This document shows, piece by piece, positions 9,737 through 17,753 of a DNA stretch of 25,220 nt. A program made the translations under genes and the position numbers. Each line of letters starts with the position of its first letter. Positions within the stretch are counted from its first letter, which is position 1. The notes beneath the pieces are model-generated. The model was given only the letters and a program-made list of their open reading frames with translations, was not told where the DNA came from and did not search any database. Source of the stretch: Psychrosphaera sp. (GTDB lineage: Bacteria > Pseudomonadota > Gammaproteobacteria > Enterobacterales > Alteromonadaceae); NCBI GenBank assembly GCA_028098005.1, contig JAOHFM010000020.1, positions 1 to 25,220 on the forward strand, given 5' to 3'.

Positions 9737-10216
9737 TTAAGCTCGTTCTTTGCCACGGTGATGGCGCGCTTTACGTTTTTTCTTGTTTTTCCACTTAGCC
9801 ACCATTTCTTGCTGCTCTTCATTAAGCACTAATTGCACAGCCTTTTCAGTTTTAAGGCGATGTACTTTTAATTTTGATTTTAAGGCAGCTTGTTGGTTTG
9901 CAACTTCTAACAGAGACTGCTCGTCTAATACATCTGCTTTAGATAATTGACGCCACTGTTTTTTCAGTGACTTAAGGCTCTCTTTATCCGCCTCAGTCTC
10001 TGACTTTGCCTGTTCAAAAAGTTGTTTGATTTGGCTTTGCTGGGCGTCTGTTAAACCTAATTTTTTAGCTGCTTTTTCAGACAACAAAATAGGTCCACGT
10101 TTTTCCATTTGAGCTTTACGTTCATGGTTTTTCTCTCCAGCATGAGCCGGTTGGGCTACTGACACAGCAACTAAGGCTACTGCTGCAGATAAAGATAAAA
10201 GTAATTTAGTATTCAT
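9737..10216 (-). CDS. Spy/CpxP-family periplasmic stress protein (LTXXQ)
   Basis: A 159-residue periplasmic protein of the family that includes the chaperone Spy and the Cpx feedback inhibitor CpxP. Residues 1-26 form a signal peptide ending QPAHA. The two family signatures are LTDAQQ (55-60) and LNEEQQ (131-136), in an otherwise all-helical, highly charged protein. The C-terminus is very basic (KNKKKRKARHHRGKERA). I place the start at the ATG at 10216 because GAGG lies 5 nt before it; a GTG two codons upstream is also in frame but overlaps that site. It is divergent from cpxRA across a 147-bp region with a CpxR-type box. That arrangement matches cpxP-cpxRA and supports a role in envelope-stress feedback. 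Confidence 0.88.
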   Translation of the reverse strand: MNTKLLLSLSAAVALVAVSVAQPAHAGEKNHERKAQMEKRGPILLSEKAAKKLGLTDAQQSQIKQLFEQAKSETEADKESLKSLKKQWRQLSKADVLDEQSLLEVANQQAALKSKLKVHRLKTEKAVQLVLNEEQQEMVAKWKNKKKRKARHHRGKERA

Positions 10217-10261
10217 AAGCACCTCGCTTTGTTAAGTTGATATTAATACTAATTCCTTCAA

Positions 10262-10298
10262 TGCAAAGTAACGCCAAGAGAATGCAAAGTAATGTAAA
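10262..10298. promoter_or_regulatory. CpxR-type box with direct repeats
   Basis: GCAAA (10284-10288), 5 bp, then GTAAA (10294-10298) differs by one base from the enterobacterial CpxR consensus GTAAA-N5-GTAAA. A second copy of TGCAAAGTAAYG lies 21 bp upstream (10262-10273 and 10283-10294), two helical turns apart on the same face. The cluster sits between the divergent spy-like and cpxR genes, just upstream of a TAAAAT -10-like hexamer (10326-10331) for cpxR. The sites are seen; regulation by CpxR is inferred. Confidence 0.65.
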
Positions 10299-10363
10299 GA
10301 TTAACGTCCATTGCTATTTTTTGCATAAAATGGCATTTCTTCCTAAAGAGCTGAGAGAATAAC

Positions 10364-11056
10364 GTGGCTACAAAAAGTATTTTAATAATTGACGATGACA
10401 CTGAGTTAACACAATTGTTGTCAGAATATTTACAATCAAATGACTTTGAGGTTACTGCGTTGCACGACGGCCAAGAAGGATTAAACGCAGCGACGAATGC
10501 AGAGTACGATCTTATTTTGCTTGATGTAATGTTGCCAAGCCTAAATGGATTTGAAGTGTTGCAAAAGCTTAGGCAATCCAAAGCTACTCCGGTCATTATG
10601 TTAACGGCAAAAGGAGAAGATTATGATCGCATTTATGGTCTTGAAGTAGGCGCTGATGACTACATAGCTAAACCATTTAATCATAGAGAATTGTTAGCCC
10701 GCGTTAAAGCGATGGTGCGTCGAGTTGATTTACTTACGCAGCCTCAAAATGAACACAAAATTTCGTTTGAAGATATAGAAGTATGTATTCAATCGAGAAG
10801 TGCAAAAGTAAACCAGCACGCCATTACACTGACTGGCACTGAATTCGAGATCCTTATTTTACTGCTTAAAGATCCACTCAGTATTGTCAGCAAAGAAACC
10901 ATAAGCCAAGAAGTACTTGGTAGGCGTTTAGCAGCTTATGACCGTTCTATTGATATGCACGTAAGCAACTTAAGAAAGAAGATTGCCCAGCATTCAAATC
11001 ATGAGCGCATTCATACAATAAGAGGTTCTGGTTACATTATGGTTGGTGGTAAATAA
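10364..11056 (+). CDS. cpxR: response regulator CpxR (OmpR/PhoB family)
   Basis: A 230-residue two-component DNA-binding regulator. The receiver domain (about 5-118) has the acidic cluster IIDDD, phospho-acceptor Asp54 in LLDVMLP, T81 and K103. The C-terminal winged helix (about 130-228) contains LTGTEFEILILLLKDP and ends RTIRG-like HTIRGSGYIMV. The start is GTG at 10364; no ATG lies nearby in frame. CpxR identity rests on the paired CpxA-like kinase, the divergent Spy/CpxP-like gene and the CpxR-type box. Its 3' end is copied in a tandem duplication that joins it to cpxA. It probably activates envelope-stress genes, including its own operon. Confidence 0.88.
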   Translation: MATKSILIIDDDTELTQLLSEYLQSNDFEVTALHDGQEGLNAATNAEYDLILLDVMLPSLNGFEVLQKLRQSKATPVIMLTAKGEDYDRIYGLEVGADDYIAKPFNHRELLARVKAMVRRVDLLTQPQNEHKISFEDIEVCIQSRSAKVNQHAITLTGTEFEILILLLKDPLSIVSKETISQEVLGRRLAAYDRSIDMHVSNLRKKIAQHSNHERIHTIRGSGYIMVGGK

Positions 11057-11072
11057 TGGTTGGTGGTAAGTA
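11039..11072 (+). repeat. 17-bp tandem duplication at the cpxR-cpxA junction
   Basis: ATGGTTGGTGGTAAATA (11039-11055) is followed at once by ATGGTTGGTGGTAAGTA (11056-11072), 16 of 17 bases identical. The first copy is the end of cpxR (MVGGK, then TAA). The second forms a 5-codon reading frame that starts in TAATG and ends in TAATG, whose last ATG starts cpxA. Confidence 0.95.
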
Positions 11073-12473
11073 ATGCTTCGTTTAAACAGTTTGTTATTTA
11101 AAGTTTTTGCTTGGTTTTGGTCTTCAATCGCCATCACCATTGTCATTCTATTATTAATAAGCTCAGTGAGTTTTACGGACTTAGTATCTAAGCCCTTGGA
11201 TCCTAGAAAAGTCAGTGGAATCGAAAAGTACGCATTATTTATTGAGAAGCGCTTTAACAGTTTACCTACCAGCAAACAGCTGCAGAGATTGTTGCATCGT
11301 TCATCTAGAAAGCGAGTTTTGTTCTTAAAGGGCTCAACGTCAGAAATGTCCGTATTGAGTGGCCCTGTACCTGAAAGTGTTGATTTAAATCTATTATCGG
11401 AAGTGGATGACCTAACGCCGCAATATATTTTTACAGAGAATTATCACGCCATTGGACCCATTAAAGTAAAGATAAACAATGAGGTGTTTCATTTATACGA
11501 AGTAACCCCCAAACGTAACCCTCCGTTACTTATTAAGTTTAGTTTGTTACCAATTTGGCTGAAGTTTACGGTGCCTATTTTAGTCTCTTTAGGTTTGAGC
11601 TTCTTATTTACCCGTGGAATCGCAAGACCAATCAGAGAGCTCAGAGACGCGGCTGAAAAAGTGGGTAAAGGTGAGCTTAGTAGCCGAGTGCCTGACAAAT
11701 ATGTGGGCAAGGATGAACTTGGTGAATTGTCTGGTGACTTTAATAACATGGCTGAACAGCTAGAAGCATCAATGGGTGTGCAAAGGCGTTTACTTGCCGA
11801 TATATCACATGAGCTTCGTTCACCTCTTACAAGGCTGTCACTCGCAGTAGGATTGGCAAAAGAGTCCAATGAAGAAAAGCGAGAAGGTTACCTAGCTAGA
11901 ATAGAAAAAGAAGCCGAGCAACTTGATCAAATGATTGGTTCTGTTTTGATGCTGTCGCGTTTAGAAACAAAACAACAGCACCTAGATTTACAAGAATATA
12001 CATTAGCGGATGTATTAATTCCTATTTTACAAGACGCCGAATTTGAAGCGGAGTCATTAGGCAAAACGATCAGTATTGATGCTTTGCCCAATAAAAGTGT
12101 CACTCTTGATAGCAAAGTAATATCGAGTGCGATAGAGAATATTCTTAGGAATGGTATTCGATATGCAAAAAGTCAGATCACTTTTGAGGCGAAAGTTGAA
12201 GGTAACAAGGTTCAACTAATTATTGAAGATGATGGGCTTGGAATACCAGATCATTTGTTGTCAAAAATATCAGAACCGTTTTATCGTCATAGCGACGCTA
12301 GAGAGAGAAATAGTGGCGGGGCAGGTTTAGGCCTTGCTATAGCTAAAAAAGCCATGACGGCTCATTCTGGCTATTTATTATTAAGCAATAAGTCTACTGG
12401 TGGTCTTAGAGTTGAACTAGTCTTCAATAGTTTGGTAGAGGCAACCCAAAATACAGAGTCGCCTAAAAGGTAA
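11073..12473 (+). CDS. cpxA: sensor histidine kinase CpxA
   Basis: A 466-residue inner-membrane kinase paired with cpxR. TM1 is about residues 10-31 and TM2 about 160-181, enclosing a periplasmic sensor of roughly 130 residues. A HAMP linker follows (RGIARPIRELRDAAEKVGKG), then the dimerisation/phospho-acceptor helix with His246 in ADISHELRSPLTRL. The ATP-binding domain shows the N box (ENILRN, 355-360), G1 (DDGLG, 386-390), F box (EPFYR) and G2 (GGAGLGLA, 415-422). Translation probably depends on reinitiation or on GGTGG before the start, since the gene follows cpxR by 16 nt made of a duplicated segment. A terminator lies 31 bp after the stop. It senses envelope stress by analogy with E. coli CpxA. 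Confidence 0.88.
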   Translation: MLRLNSLLFKVFAWFWSSIAITIVILLLISSVSFTDLVSKPLDPRKVSGIEKYALFIEKRFNSLPTSKQLQRLLHRSSRKRVLFLKGSTSEMSVLSGPVPESVDLNLLSEVDDLTPQYIFTENYHAIGPIKVKINNEVFHLYEVTPKRNPPLLIKFSLLPIWLKFTVPILVSLGLSFLFTRGIARPIRELRDAAEKVGKGELSSRVPDKYVGKDELGELSGDFNNMAEQLEASMGVQRRLLADISHELRSPLTRLSLAVGLAKESNEEKREGYLARIEKEAEQLDQMIGSVLMLSRLETKQQHLDLQEYTLADVLIPILQDAEFEAESLGKTISIDALPNKSVTLDSKVISSAIENILRNGIRYAKSQITFEAKVEGNKVQLIIEDDGLGIPDHLLSKISEPFYRHSDARERNSGGAGLGLAIAKKAMTAHSGYLLLSNKSTGGLRVELVFNSLVEATQNTESPKR

Positions 12474-12503
12474 AGTCACTCGTCTTGAAATAGTTTGATA
12501 ATT

Positions 12504-12530
12504 AAGCGGCTTTTATTAAGTCGCTTTTTT
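12504..12530 (+). terminator. terminator of cpxRA
   Basis: AAGCGGC (12504-12510) pairs with GTCGCTT (12520-12526), with one G-U pair and a 9-nt loop, and the T run continues to 12530. It lies about 30 bp after the cpxA stop. Confidence 0.75.
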
Positions 12531-12563
12531 AGGTCAATAATTCATGAAAAACAAATTACCCAT

Positions 12564-12592
12564 CTTGTGAAAAACGTGAACCTACCTATAAT
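12564..12592 (+). promoter_or_regulatory. probable sigma70 promoter of the MFS exporter gene
   Basis: A perfect TATAAT at 12587-12592 has CTTGTG at 12564-12569 (17-bp spacing) or TTGTGA at 12565-12570 (16 bp) upstream. It lies after the cpxRA terminator and 60 bp before the TTG start of the exporter. Confidence 0.6.
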
Positions 12593-12651
12593 GCGGCTGT
12601 TTATAATATTCTAAAATCATCGTATCTAGAATGTATTCGCCGGAGGTTTAG

Positions 12652-13935
12652 TTGTCAGGTTCATTTTCCCCTATCGTCAAAAATAACAATTTAGGTAAAA
12701 AAGGCATCGTGTGGTTAATGATGCTGTTTATGATCTTAAATCTATTGCCTGTTGATATTTATTTACCGGCGGTTCAACTCATCGCGAGCGATTTAAATAC
12801 GTCGGTTGATAACGTACAGCTAGGCATCTTTTTTTACTTAATAAGCATGGGTGTAGGGCAGTTATTTTTAGGAGCGTTGTCAGACAAATATGGCAGAAAA
12901 CCTATCGCGCTGGTTTCTTTGTTTGTGTATGTATTGGCGTCAATATTGGCGACGGTTGCCACTAACCTTGAAACACTCATTGCCAGTCGACTTATTCAAG
13001 GCATTGGTGCTTGTGGTTGTGCTGTGACCGCGCTAGCGGTTGTACGTGACTTATTTGATGAAGATGAAAGCGCAAAAATATACTCAATTTTGAACGGCGC
13101 GCAAAGTATTGTCCCTGCGCTCGCTCCACTTTTAGGTGGGTTGATTTCAGTTCAATTGGGTTGGCGATATTGTTTTGGTTTGCTGGTAGTGTTAGGCGCA
13201 TTAACCTTTATATTTACAAAATTTAAACTGGGCGAAACAAATAAAGCAGTTGAGTCTCAAGTTGCTGGAGAAGGTAAATCATCAACGATTGAAAATACAA
13301 CGGGAGCAATCAATATACGCTCTGTTGCCTCAAATCCGACAGAGTCAAATAAAAGCTTTTGGTATATATTGTCCCACGCAAACTTTACACCAAATGCTAT
13401 CGCGTCCATGGCTTCAATGGCGTTTATTGTTCAGTATGTTGTTAAGTCGCCAGTATTATTAATTGATAACTTAGGCTTAACACCCACTGAGTTTTCGTTG
13501 GTGTTTGGCAGCAACGCTTTTTTAATTATGTTCGCGGCGTTTTGCGCTACTAAATTAATTGGTTTGTCGTCAGCTCGGGTAACCTGCAATTTGGGTTTAT
13601 TGCTAATGATGGTTTCCTCGGCTATGTTTTTTGTAGAGCCTAATCCAGACTCTCTGACTCAATATTTGATCTTTTTAAGTATTGGTAGTTTTGGGTTTTC
13701 TTTTAGTCTAGGTAGCTCAATTGGAATGGCGTTAGCACCATTTCCTGAATGTGCAGGTAAAGCATCATCTGTACTAGGGTTCCTCCAGTTTACTGTCACG
13801 TCAATTGTTGGGATTATTGTTGGTTATTACTTTCCTAGCGGCGCAATGTCTTTGGCCATTACAGTACCAGCATTTGCTTTATCAAGCGTCTTGCTTGGTC
13901 AATATTTAAGTAATACTCGCATCATTAAGGAGTAA
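12652..13935 (+). CDS. Bcr/CflA-family MFS drug exporter
   Basis: A 427-residue inner-membrane proton antiporter with about 12 predicted helices. Early residues PVDIYLPAVQLIASDLNTS and motif A GALSDKYGRKPIAL place it in the Bcr/CflA drug-resistance group (DHA1). Family members export bicyclomycin, chloramphenicol or other small molecules; the substrate here is unknown. The central cytoplasmic loop between helices 6 and 7 (about residues 188-235) is long and low in hydrophobicity, making the protein longer than the usual 390-405. The start is TTG at 12652, chosen because GGAGG lies 5 nt before it; the first in-frame ATG would remove much of helix 1. It has its own promoter after cpxRA. Codon use resembles its neighbours. 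Confidence 0.88.
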   Translation: MSGSFSPIVKNNNLGKKGIVWLMMLFMILNLLPVDIYLPAVQLIASDLNTSVDNVQLGIFFYLISMGVGQLFLGALSDKYGRKPIALVSLFVYVLASILATVATNLETLIASRLIQGIGACGCAVTALAVVRDLFDEDESAKIYSILNGAQSIVPALAPLLGGLISVQLGWRYCFGLLVVLGALTFIFTKFKLGETNKAVESQVAGEGKSSTIENTTGAINIRSVASNPTESNKSFWYILSHANFTPNAIASMASMAFIVQYVVKSPVLLIDNLGLTPTEFSLVFGSNAFLIMFAAFCATKLIGLSSARVTCNLGLLLMMVSSAMFFVEPNPDSLTQYLIFLSIGSFGFSFSLGSSIGMALAPFPECAGKASSVLGFLQFTVTSIVGIIVGYYFPSGAMSLAITVPAFALSSVLLGQYLSNTRIIKE

Positions 13936-13965
13936 AATGAAAAGTCGTGAACAGTCGAGGAAATG

Positions 13966-13995
13966 AGCCCGTTATTGGTAAAGTGACAACGGGCT
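13966..13995. terminator. hairpin between convergent MFS and msr genes
   Basis: AGCCCGTT (13966-13973) pairs perfectly with AACGGGCT (13988-13995) across a 14-nt loop. It lies between two convergent stops, where a two-way terminator is expected, but neither side has a real T run, so it may be rho-dependent or only stabilise 3' ends. Confidence 0.45.
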
Positions 13996-13996
13996 G

Positions 13997-15370
13997 TTAA
14001 GTTCTTGGGACAAAATCCAGTACAGTGGCGTTAATACAATAACGTTTTCCGCCATTAGGACCATCGTTAAATACATGCCCTAAATGAATACCGGTAATTT
14101 TGGCTCTAACCTCAGTCCTTTCCATGCCAAAAGAATTGTCCTCATGGTAAGTTACAGAGCCTTCAACCGCACGATGAAAAGACAACCAGCCGGTACCAGA
14201 ATTAAATCGGTCGGAGGTATCAAATAACGGTGCACCCGATAAACTGTCTATAAAAACCCCTGGTGGGGTATTCTTAAATTTGTCGTAAGCTTTGCAAAAC
14301 CGGTTATCGGTGCCTTTGCCAAATGCCACTTTATAGGCCTCTGTATCACCAAGTTTAAATGCCCCTAAAGCCTTATAAAAAGAGTCTGCAGTCATGTAAC
14401 CCATATGACCTAAGCGCTCTTTACCATCTTCCATAAACAAAATTGTTGGAGTGCCAAAGGTAGGCGATGAAATAGTTAGCCCATCTAGTTGGCTCGCTAA
14501 ACGAAAGTGAAGTGGTATATCCCCAGCATAATCATTGGTCACGTCTTCTTTAAAACGTTCGCAATAAGGGCAGTTTGGAGCATCAATAACAACAATTTGT
14601 TTGCCAATAAGAAGGTTAGAGTTATCCACTTTTGCTGGTGGCGCCGTCATCTTTTTTGCAAGCAATGGCGAGTCTTCAAAAGTTACGCCCGTGCTATGAT
14701 CTGGGCAATATCCGTTTGGGTTTTTCGCAATGTAATCTTGGTGGTAATCTTCCGCTGGATAAAATTTATCTAATGGTTTAATTTGCGTTTGAATTAGACC
14801 TTTGCCTTTATCGTTTAAACGCTGTTGAAAAGTAGCCGTTAAACGAGTTGCAATATCAGCCTGCTGTTTTGAGTTGTACAGAATTGTAGATCGGTACTGA
14901 GTGCCTATATCATTTCCCTGCCTATTTTTTTGAGTCGGGTCATGCATTTCATAAAAAAGTTTAATTAGTGTGTCAGTAGTAATTGCACTCTGGTTATATT
15001 CAATGCGAATAACTTCAGCAAAATTATCATCATTAAACTTCTGCTTTAATTTTGTGATTTCGCGATAAGTAGGTTTTAGCCCTCGCCCGTCAGCATATCC
15101 AGATAAAACATTAATAACACCAGGAAGTGCTTCAAAGCGCTTTTCAGCACCCCAAAAACAGCCTAAGCCTAACACTAATGTTTGATGCTGTATTGTCGCG
15201 TCAGTAATGTCAGAGGACTCAAGCAATTCAGTAGTTTGATTTATATCACTAAACTGATTTTGCCTTAGGTGAGCCTCTGTAGGAGAGGCTTGAATAGATT
15301 TAAAAGAAAGCCCAATCAACACCACAAGTAAAACAACAACTGCAAATTTTAACGTCGCACTATAATTCAT
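13997..15370 (-). CDS. msrAB: MsrA-thioredoxin-like-MsrB fusion, methionine sulfoxide reductase, exported
   Basis: A 457-residue enzyme that would repair both diastereomers of methionine sulfoxide in envelope proteins. Residues 8-28 are a hydrophobic signal or anchor. The MsrA domain (about 62-232) has catalytic Cys71 in GCFWGAEKRFE and a possible resolving Cys222 in NGYCPDH. A thioredoxin-fold domain (about 250-340) has CPYC (267-270) and the cis-Pro stretch FGTPTILF. The MsrB domain (about 350-457) has GTGWLSF, HLGHVF and catalytic Cys445 in RYCIN. MsrB lacks the zinc CxxC pairs (GVFIDSLSGAPLF where many have cysteines); Cys359 may resolve. Neisserial PilB has thioredoxin first, so having it in the middle is unusual. 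It is divergent from a TonB-dependent receptor. Confidence 0.92.
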   Translation of the reverse strand: MNYSATLKFAVVVLLVVLIGLSFKSIQASPTEAHLRQNQFSDINQTTELLESSDITDATIQHQTLVLGLGCFWGAEKRFEALPGVINVLSGYADGRGLKPTYREITKLKQKFNDDNFAEVIRIEYNQSAITTDTLIKLFYEMHDPTQKNRQGNDIGTQYRSTILYNSKQQADIATRLTATFQQRLNDKGKGLIQTQIKPLDKFYPAEDYHQDYIAKNPNGYCPDHSTGVTFEDSPLLAKKMTAPPAKVDNSNLLIGKQIVVIDAPNCPYCERFKEDVTNDYAGDIPLHFRLASQLDGLTISSPTFGTPTILFMEDGKERLGHMGYMTADSFYKALGAFKLGDTEAYKVAFGKGTDNRFCKAYDKFKNTPPGVFIDSLSGAPLFDTSDRFNSGTGWLSFHRAVEGSVTYHEDNSFGMERTEVRAKITGIHLGHVFNDGPNGGKRYCINATVLDFVPRT

Positions 15371-15492
15371 AATTTTTTCCAGTTCTTTTTACAATAAACC
15401 GTGAAAGTAAGAAAAAACTTTCAAAACAATAAACGAAAAATAGTCACAGTAAGATCAAGCAATTCGACTATTCCACAAACTAATCATATGAA

Positions 15493-15505
15493 CAGATTTT
15501 ATCTG
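15493..15505. promoter_or_regulatory. inverted repeat and -10 hexamer upstream of the TonB-dependent receptor
   Basis: CAGAT (15493-15497) TTT ATCTG (15501-15505) is a perfect inverted repeat ending one base before the expected -35 position of a TATAAT at 15529-15534. No clear -35 hexamer is present, which suits an activated promoter. The protein that would bind is unknown. The remainder of the 222-bp divergent region holds nothing else I can name. Confidence 0.4.
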
Positions 15506-15592
15506 CATCCAATTTTATGAGGTATCCGTATAATACTCACAATAGAAAACACCACTGGCTGTTTTTCGAATTAATACATGAAAGGATACCAA

Positions 15593-17701
15593 ATGAAGCA
15601 TAATCAATGGCTGTTACCAATCGTTTTAGGATCATCAGCAATGCCATTTTCTGTTACAGCAGAAACTGCAGAGGCGGCTGAGCAGGCAAGTAATACGCTT
15701 GAAACTATAACTGTTGAAGGTCGTAAAACAAATTTAATTGGTGACGCCATATCCGCATCTGAAGGTCTTGTTGGCCAAGAAGAGATTTCAATCCGACCGT
15801 TATTAAGAACCGGTGAAGTTTTAGAATTAGTTCCTGGAATGGTTGTGACTCAACATAGCGGCACAGGTAAAGCGAACCAATACTTTTTGCGTGGCTTTAA
15901 TTTAGACCACGGCACCGACTTCTCTACTTTTGTTGATGGCATGCCCGTTAACATGCGCTCGCACGGTCACGGTCAAGGTTATACAGATTTAAACTTTTTA
16001 ATACCGGAGACGGTTGAACGTTTGAGTTACAAAAAGGGGTCTTACTACGCCGATGTTGGTGACTTCAGTGGTGCAGGTCATGCTGCGTTCTCTACGTTTA
16101 AAAAAGTAGAACAGGGACAAGTTGAACTTACGCTAGGTGAAGACAACTATCATCGTTTTGTTGTGCTTAACGATGCTGAAATAGCTGGTGGCGATACATT
16201 ATATGCCTTTTCCCATACCGGATATGATGGTCCTTGGACTGACATAAACGAAGACTTAGATAAAACAAATGCGTTGCTTAAGCAAACCTATGAATTAGAA
16301 GACGGTTTTATTAGCGCAACATTTATGGCCTATGACAATACATGGAACAGCGCTGATCAAATACCGGGTCGTGCCGTTGAGTCTGGCTTAATTGGCGAGT
16401 TTGGTTCAATTGATACAAGCGTAGGTGGTGAATCATCGCGTTATAGTTTAAGTGTCGATTGGCAACAAGGTCAGTGGCAAGCCAATGCCTATACCATCAA
16501 CTATGACATGACATTGTGGTCAAACTTTACTTACTTGTTAGATGATACCCTTGATGGTGATCAGTTTGAACAAGTTGACGACCGTACCATTTGGGGTGGC
16601 TCACTAAGCTATACATTAGACGAAATAAAGCTATCGAATGGCATGCCTATGAACAACGTGGTTGGCGTTGAGCTTCGTAATGATGATGTTGCAGAAGTTG
16701 GTTTATTCCGCACTAAAGAACGTCAACGTCTTGGTACTATTCGTCGTGACAGCGTGGATGAATTTAGCTTAGGTGCTTACTGGCAAAACAGCATTGACTG
16801 GAATGAACGCGTTCGCACTGTGATTGGGCTTCGCCATGATTACTACGACTTTGATGTGCGTGATCTCGTTGGCAATGGTATGGGTCTAACAAATATAAAT
16901 AACGTTAATCTTGCGGCTAATAGTGGTGAGTCCGACGACTCGCAAACCTCTTTAAAAGCAAATGTTATTTATTCAATCAACGACGCTTGGGAAGGTTACC
17001 TTTCATACGGCCAAGGGTTTCACTCTAATGATGCTAGAGGCACAACAATACGCATTGACCCTTCAAACGGCGAAGCGGTTGACGCAGTAAACCCTCTTGT
17101 TAAATCAACAGGCTACGAACTAGGTTTACGTGGCTACATGAGTGAATTGTTTAACGTTTCTATTGCATTATGGCAATTAGAATTAGACAGCGAATTACTA
17201 TTTGTTGGCGATGCCGGTAATACTGAAGCCAGCGACGCGTCTGAACGTCATGGTTTAGAGCTAACCACCTATTACTATTTTAATGAAACGTTAAGCGTTG
17301 ATTTAGAATACGCTTACACAGAAGCCAAATTCTCGGGTAATCCTGAAGGTGGCGACTTAATCCCTGGCGCACCAAAACACGTTGTTCAAGCGGGTGTAAA
17401 TGTGGATATTGACGATGCTTGGTTTGGTAGCTTTAGGCTGAGATATTTTGGTAAACGTCCATTAATCGAAGATGGGTCGGTTTATTCTGATGCAAGTTTT
17501 ATCAGTAACTTAAGAGTGGGTTACCGAGATGGTCCACTGACTTACAAAGTGGACGTGTTAAATTTAACAAACAGTAACGACCACGATATTGACTACTTTT
17601 ACGAGTCTCAATTAGCGTCAGAAATGAACCCTGTTGAAGATGTTCATTACCACGCATTTGAACCGCGTACGATAAGACTGTCGGTTAACTATCAATTTTA
17701 A
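15593..17701 (+). CDS. TonB-dependent outer-membrane receptor, ligand unknown
   Basis: A 702-residue TonB-dependent transporter. Residues 1-23 are a signal peptide (ending VTA). A TonB box (LETITVEG, 36-43) comes next, then a plug domain with ATP-like conserved turns VLELVPGMVVTQ and FLRGFNLDHGTDF, and a 22-strand-type barrel ending SVNYQF with a C-terminal Phe. The plug has a histidine-rich stretch, RSHGHGQGYTDLNF (His124, His126, with His88 and His106 nearby), which could contact a metal or metal complex, but the ligand is not known. I chose the ATG at 15593, with AAGGA 7 nt upstream; an ATG five codons earlier lacks a site. It is divergent from the Msr fusion and convergent with a DUF4920 gene. 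Confidence 0.9.
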   Translation: MKHNQWLLPIVLGSSAMPFSVTAETAEAAEQASNTLETITVEGRKTNLIGDAISASEGLVGQEEISIRPLLRTGEVLELVPGMVVTQHSGTGKANQYFLRGFNLDHGTDFSTFVDGMPVNMRSHGHGQGYTDLNFLIPETVERLSYKKGSYYADVGDFSGAGHAAFSTFKKVEQGQVELTLGEDNYHRFVVLNDAEIAGGDTLYAFSHTGYDGPWTDINEDLDKTNALLKQTYELEDGFISATFMAYDNTWNSADQIPGRAVESGLIGEFGSIDTSVGGESSRYSLSVDWQQGQWQANAYTINYDMTLWSNFTYLLDDTLDGDQFEQVDDRTIWGGSLSYTLDEIKLSNGMPMNNVVGVELRNDDVAEVGLFRTKERQRLGTIRRDSVDEFSLGAYWQNSIDWNERVRTVIGLRHDYYDFDVRDLVGNGMGLTNINNVNLAANSGESDDSQTSLKANVIYSINDAWEGYLSYGQGFHSNDARGTTIRIDPSNGEAVDAVNPLVKSTGYELGLRGYMSELFNVSIALWQLELDSELLFVGDAGNTEASDASERHGLELTTYYYFNETLSVDLEYAYTEAKFSGNPEGGDLIPGAPKHVVQAGVNVDIDDAWFGSFRLRYFGKRPLIEDGSVYSDASFISNLRVGYRDGPLTYKVDVLNLTNSNDHDIDYFYESQLASEMNPVEDVHYHAFEPRTIRLSVNYQF

Positions 17702-17727
17702 ATTTGAATAAATAATCCGCAACAAAG

Positions 17728-17753
17728 AAAAGCCGAACTTGTTTCGGCTTTTT
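17728..17753. terminator. bidirectional terminator between receptor and DUF4920 genes
   Basis: AAAAGCCGAA (17728-17737) pairs with TTCGGCTTTT (17743-17752) around CTTGT, with T runs on both strands. It lies 27 bp after the receptor stop. The last base pairs overlap the stop codon of the DUF4920 gene. Confidence 0.9.

Noticed and set aside
13937..13966. A 9-residue ORF (MKSREQSRK) with AAGGAG upstream, after the MFS gene and before the hairpin.
   Set aside because: The AAGGAG is simply the end of the MFS coding sequence, and the ORF is too short to separate from chance.
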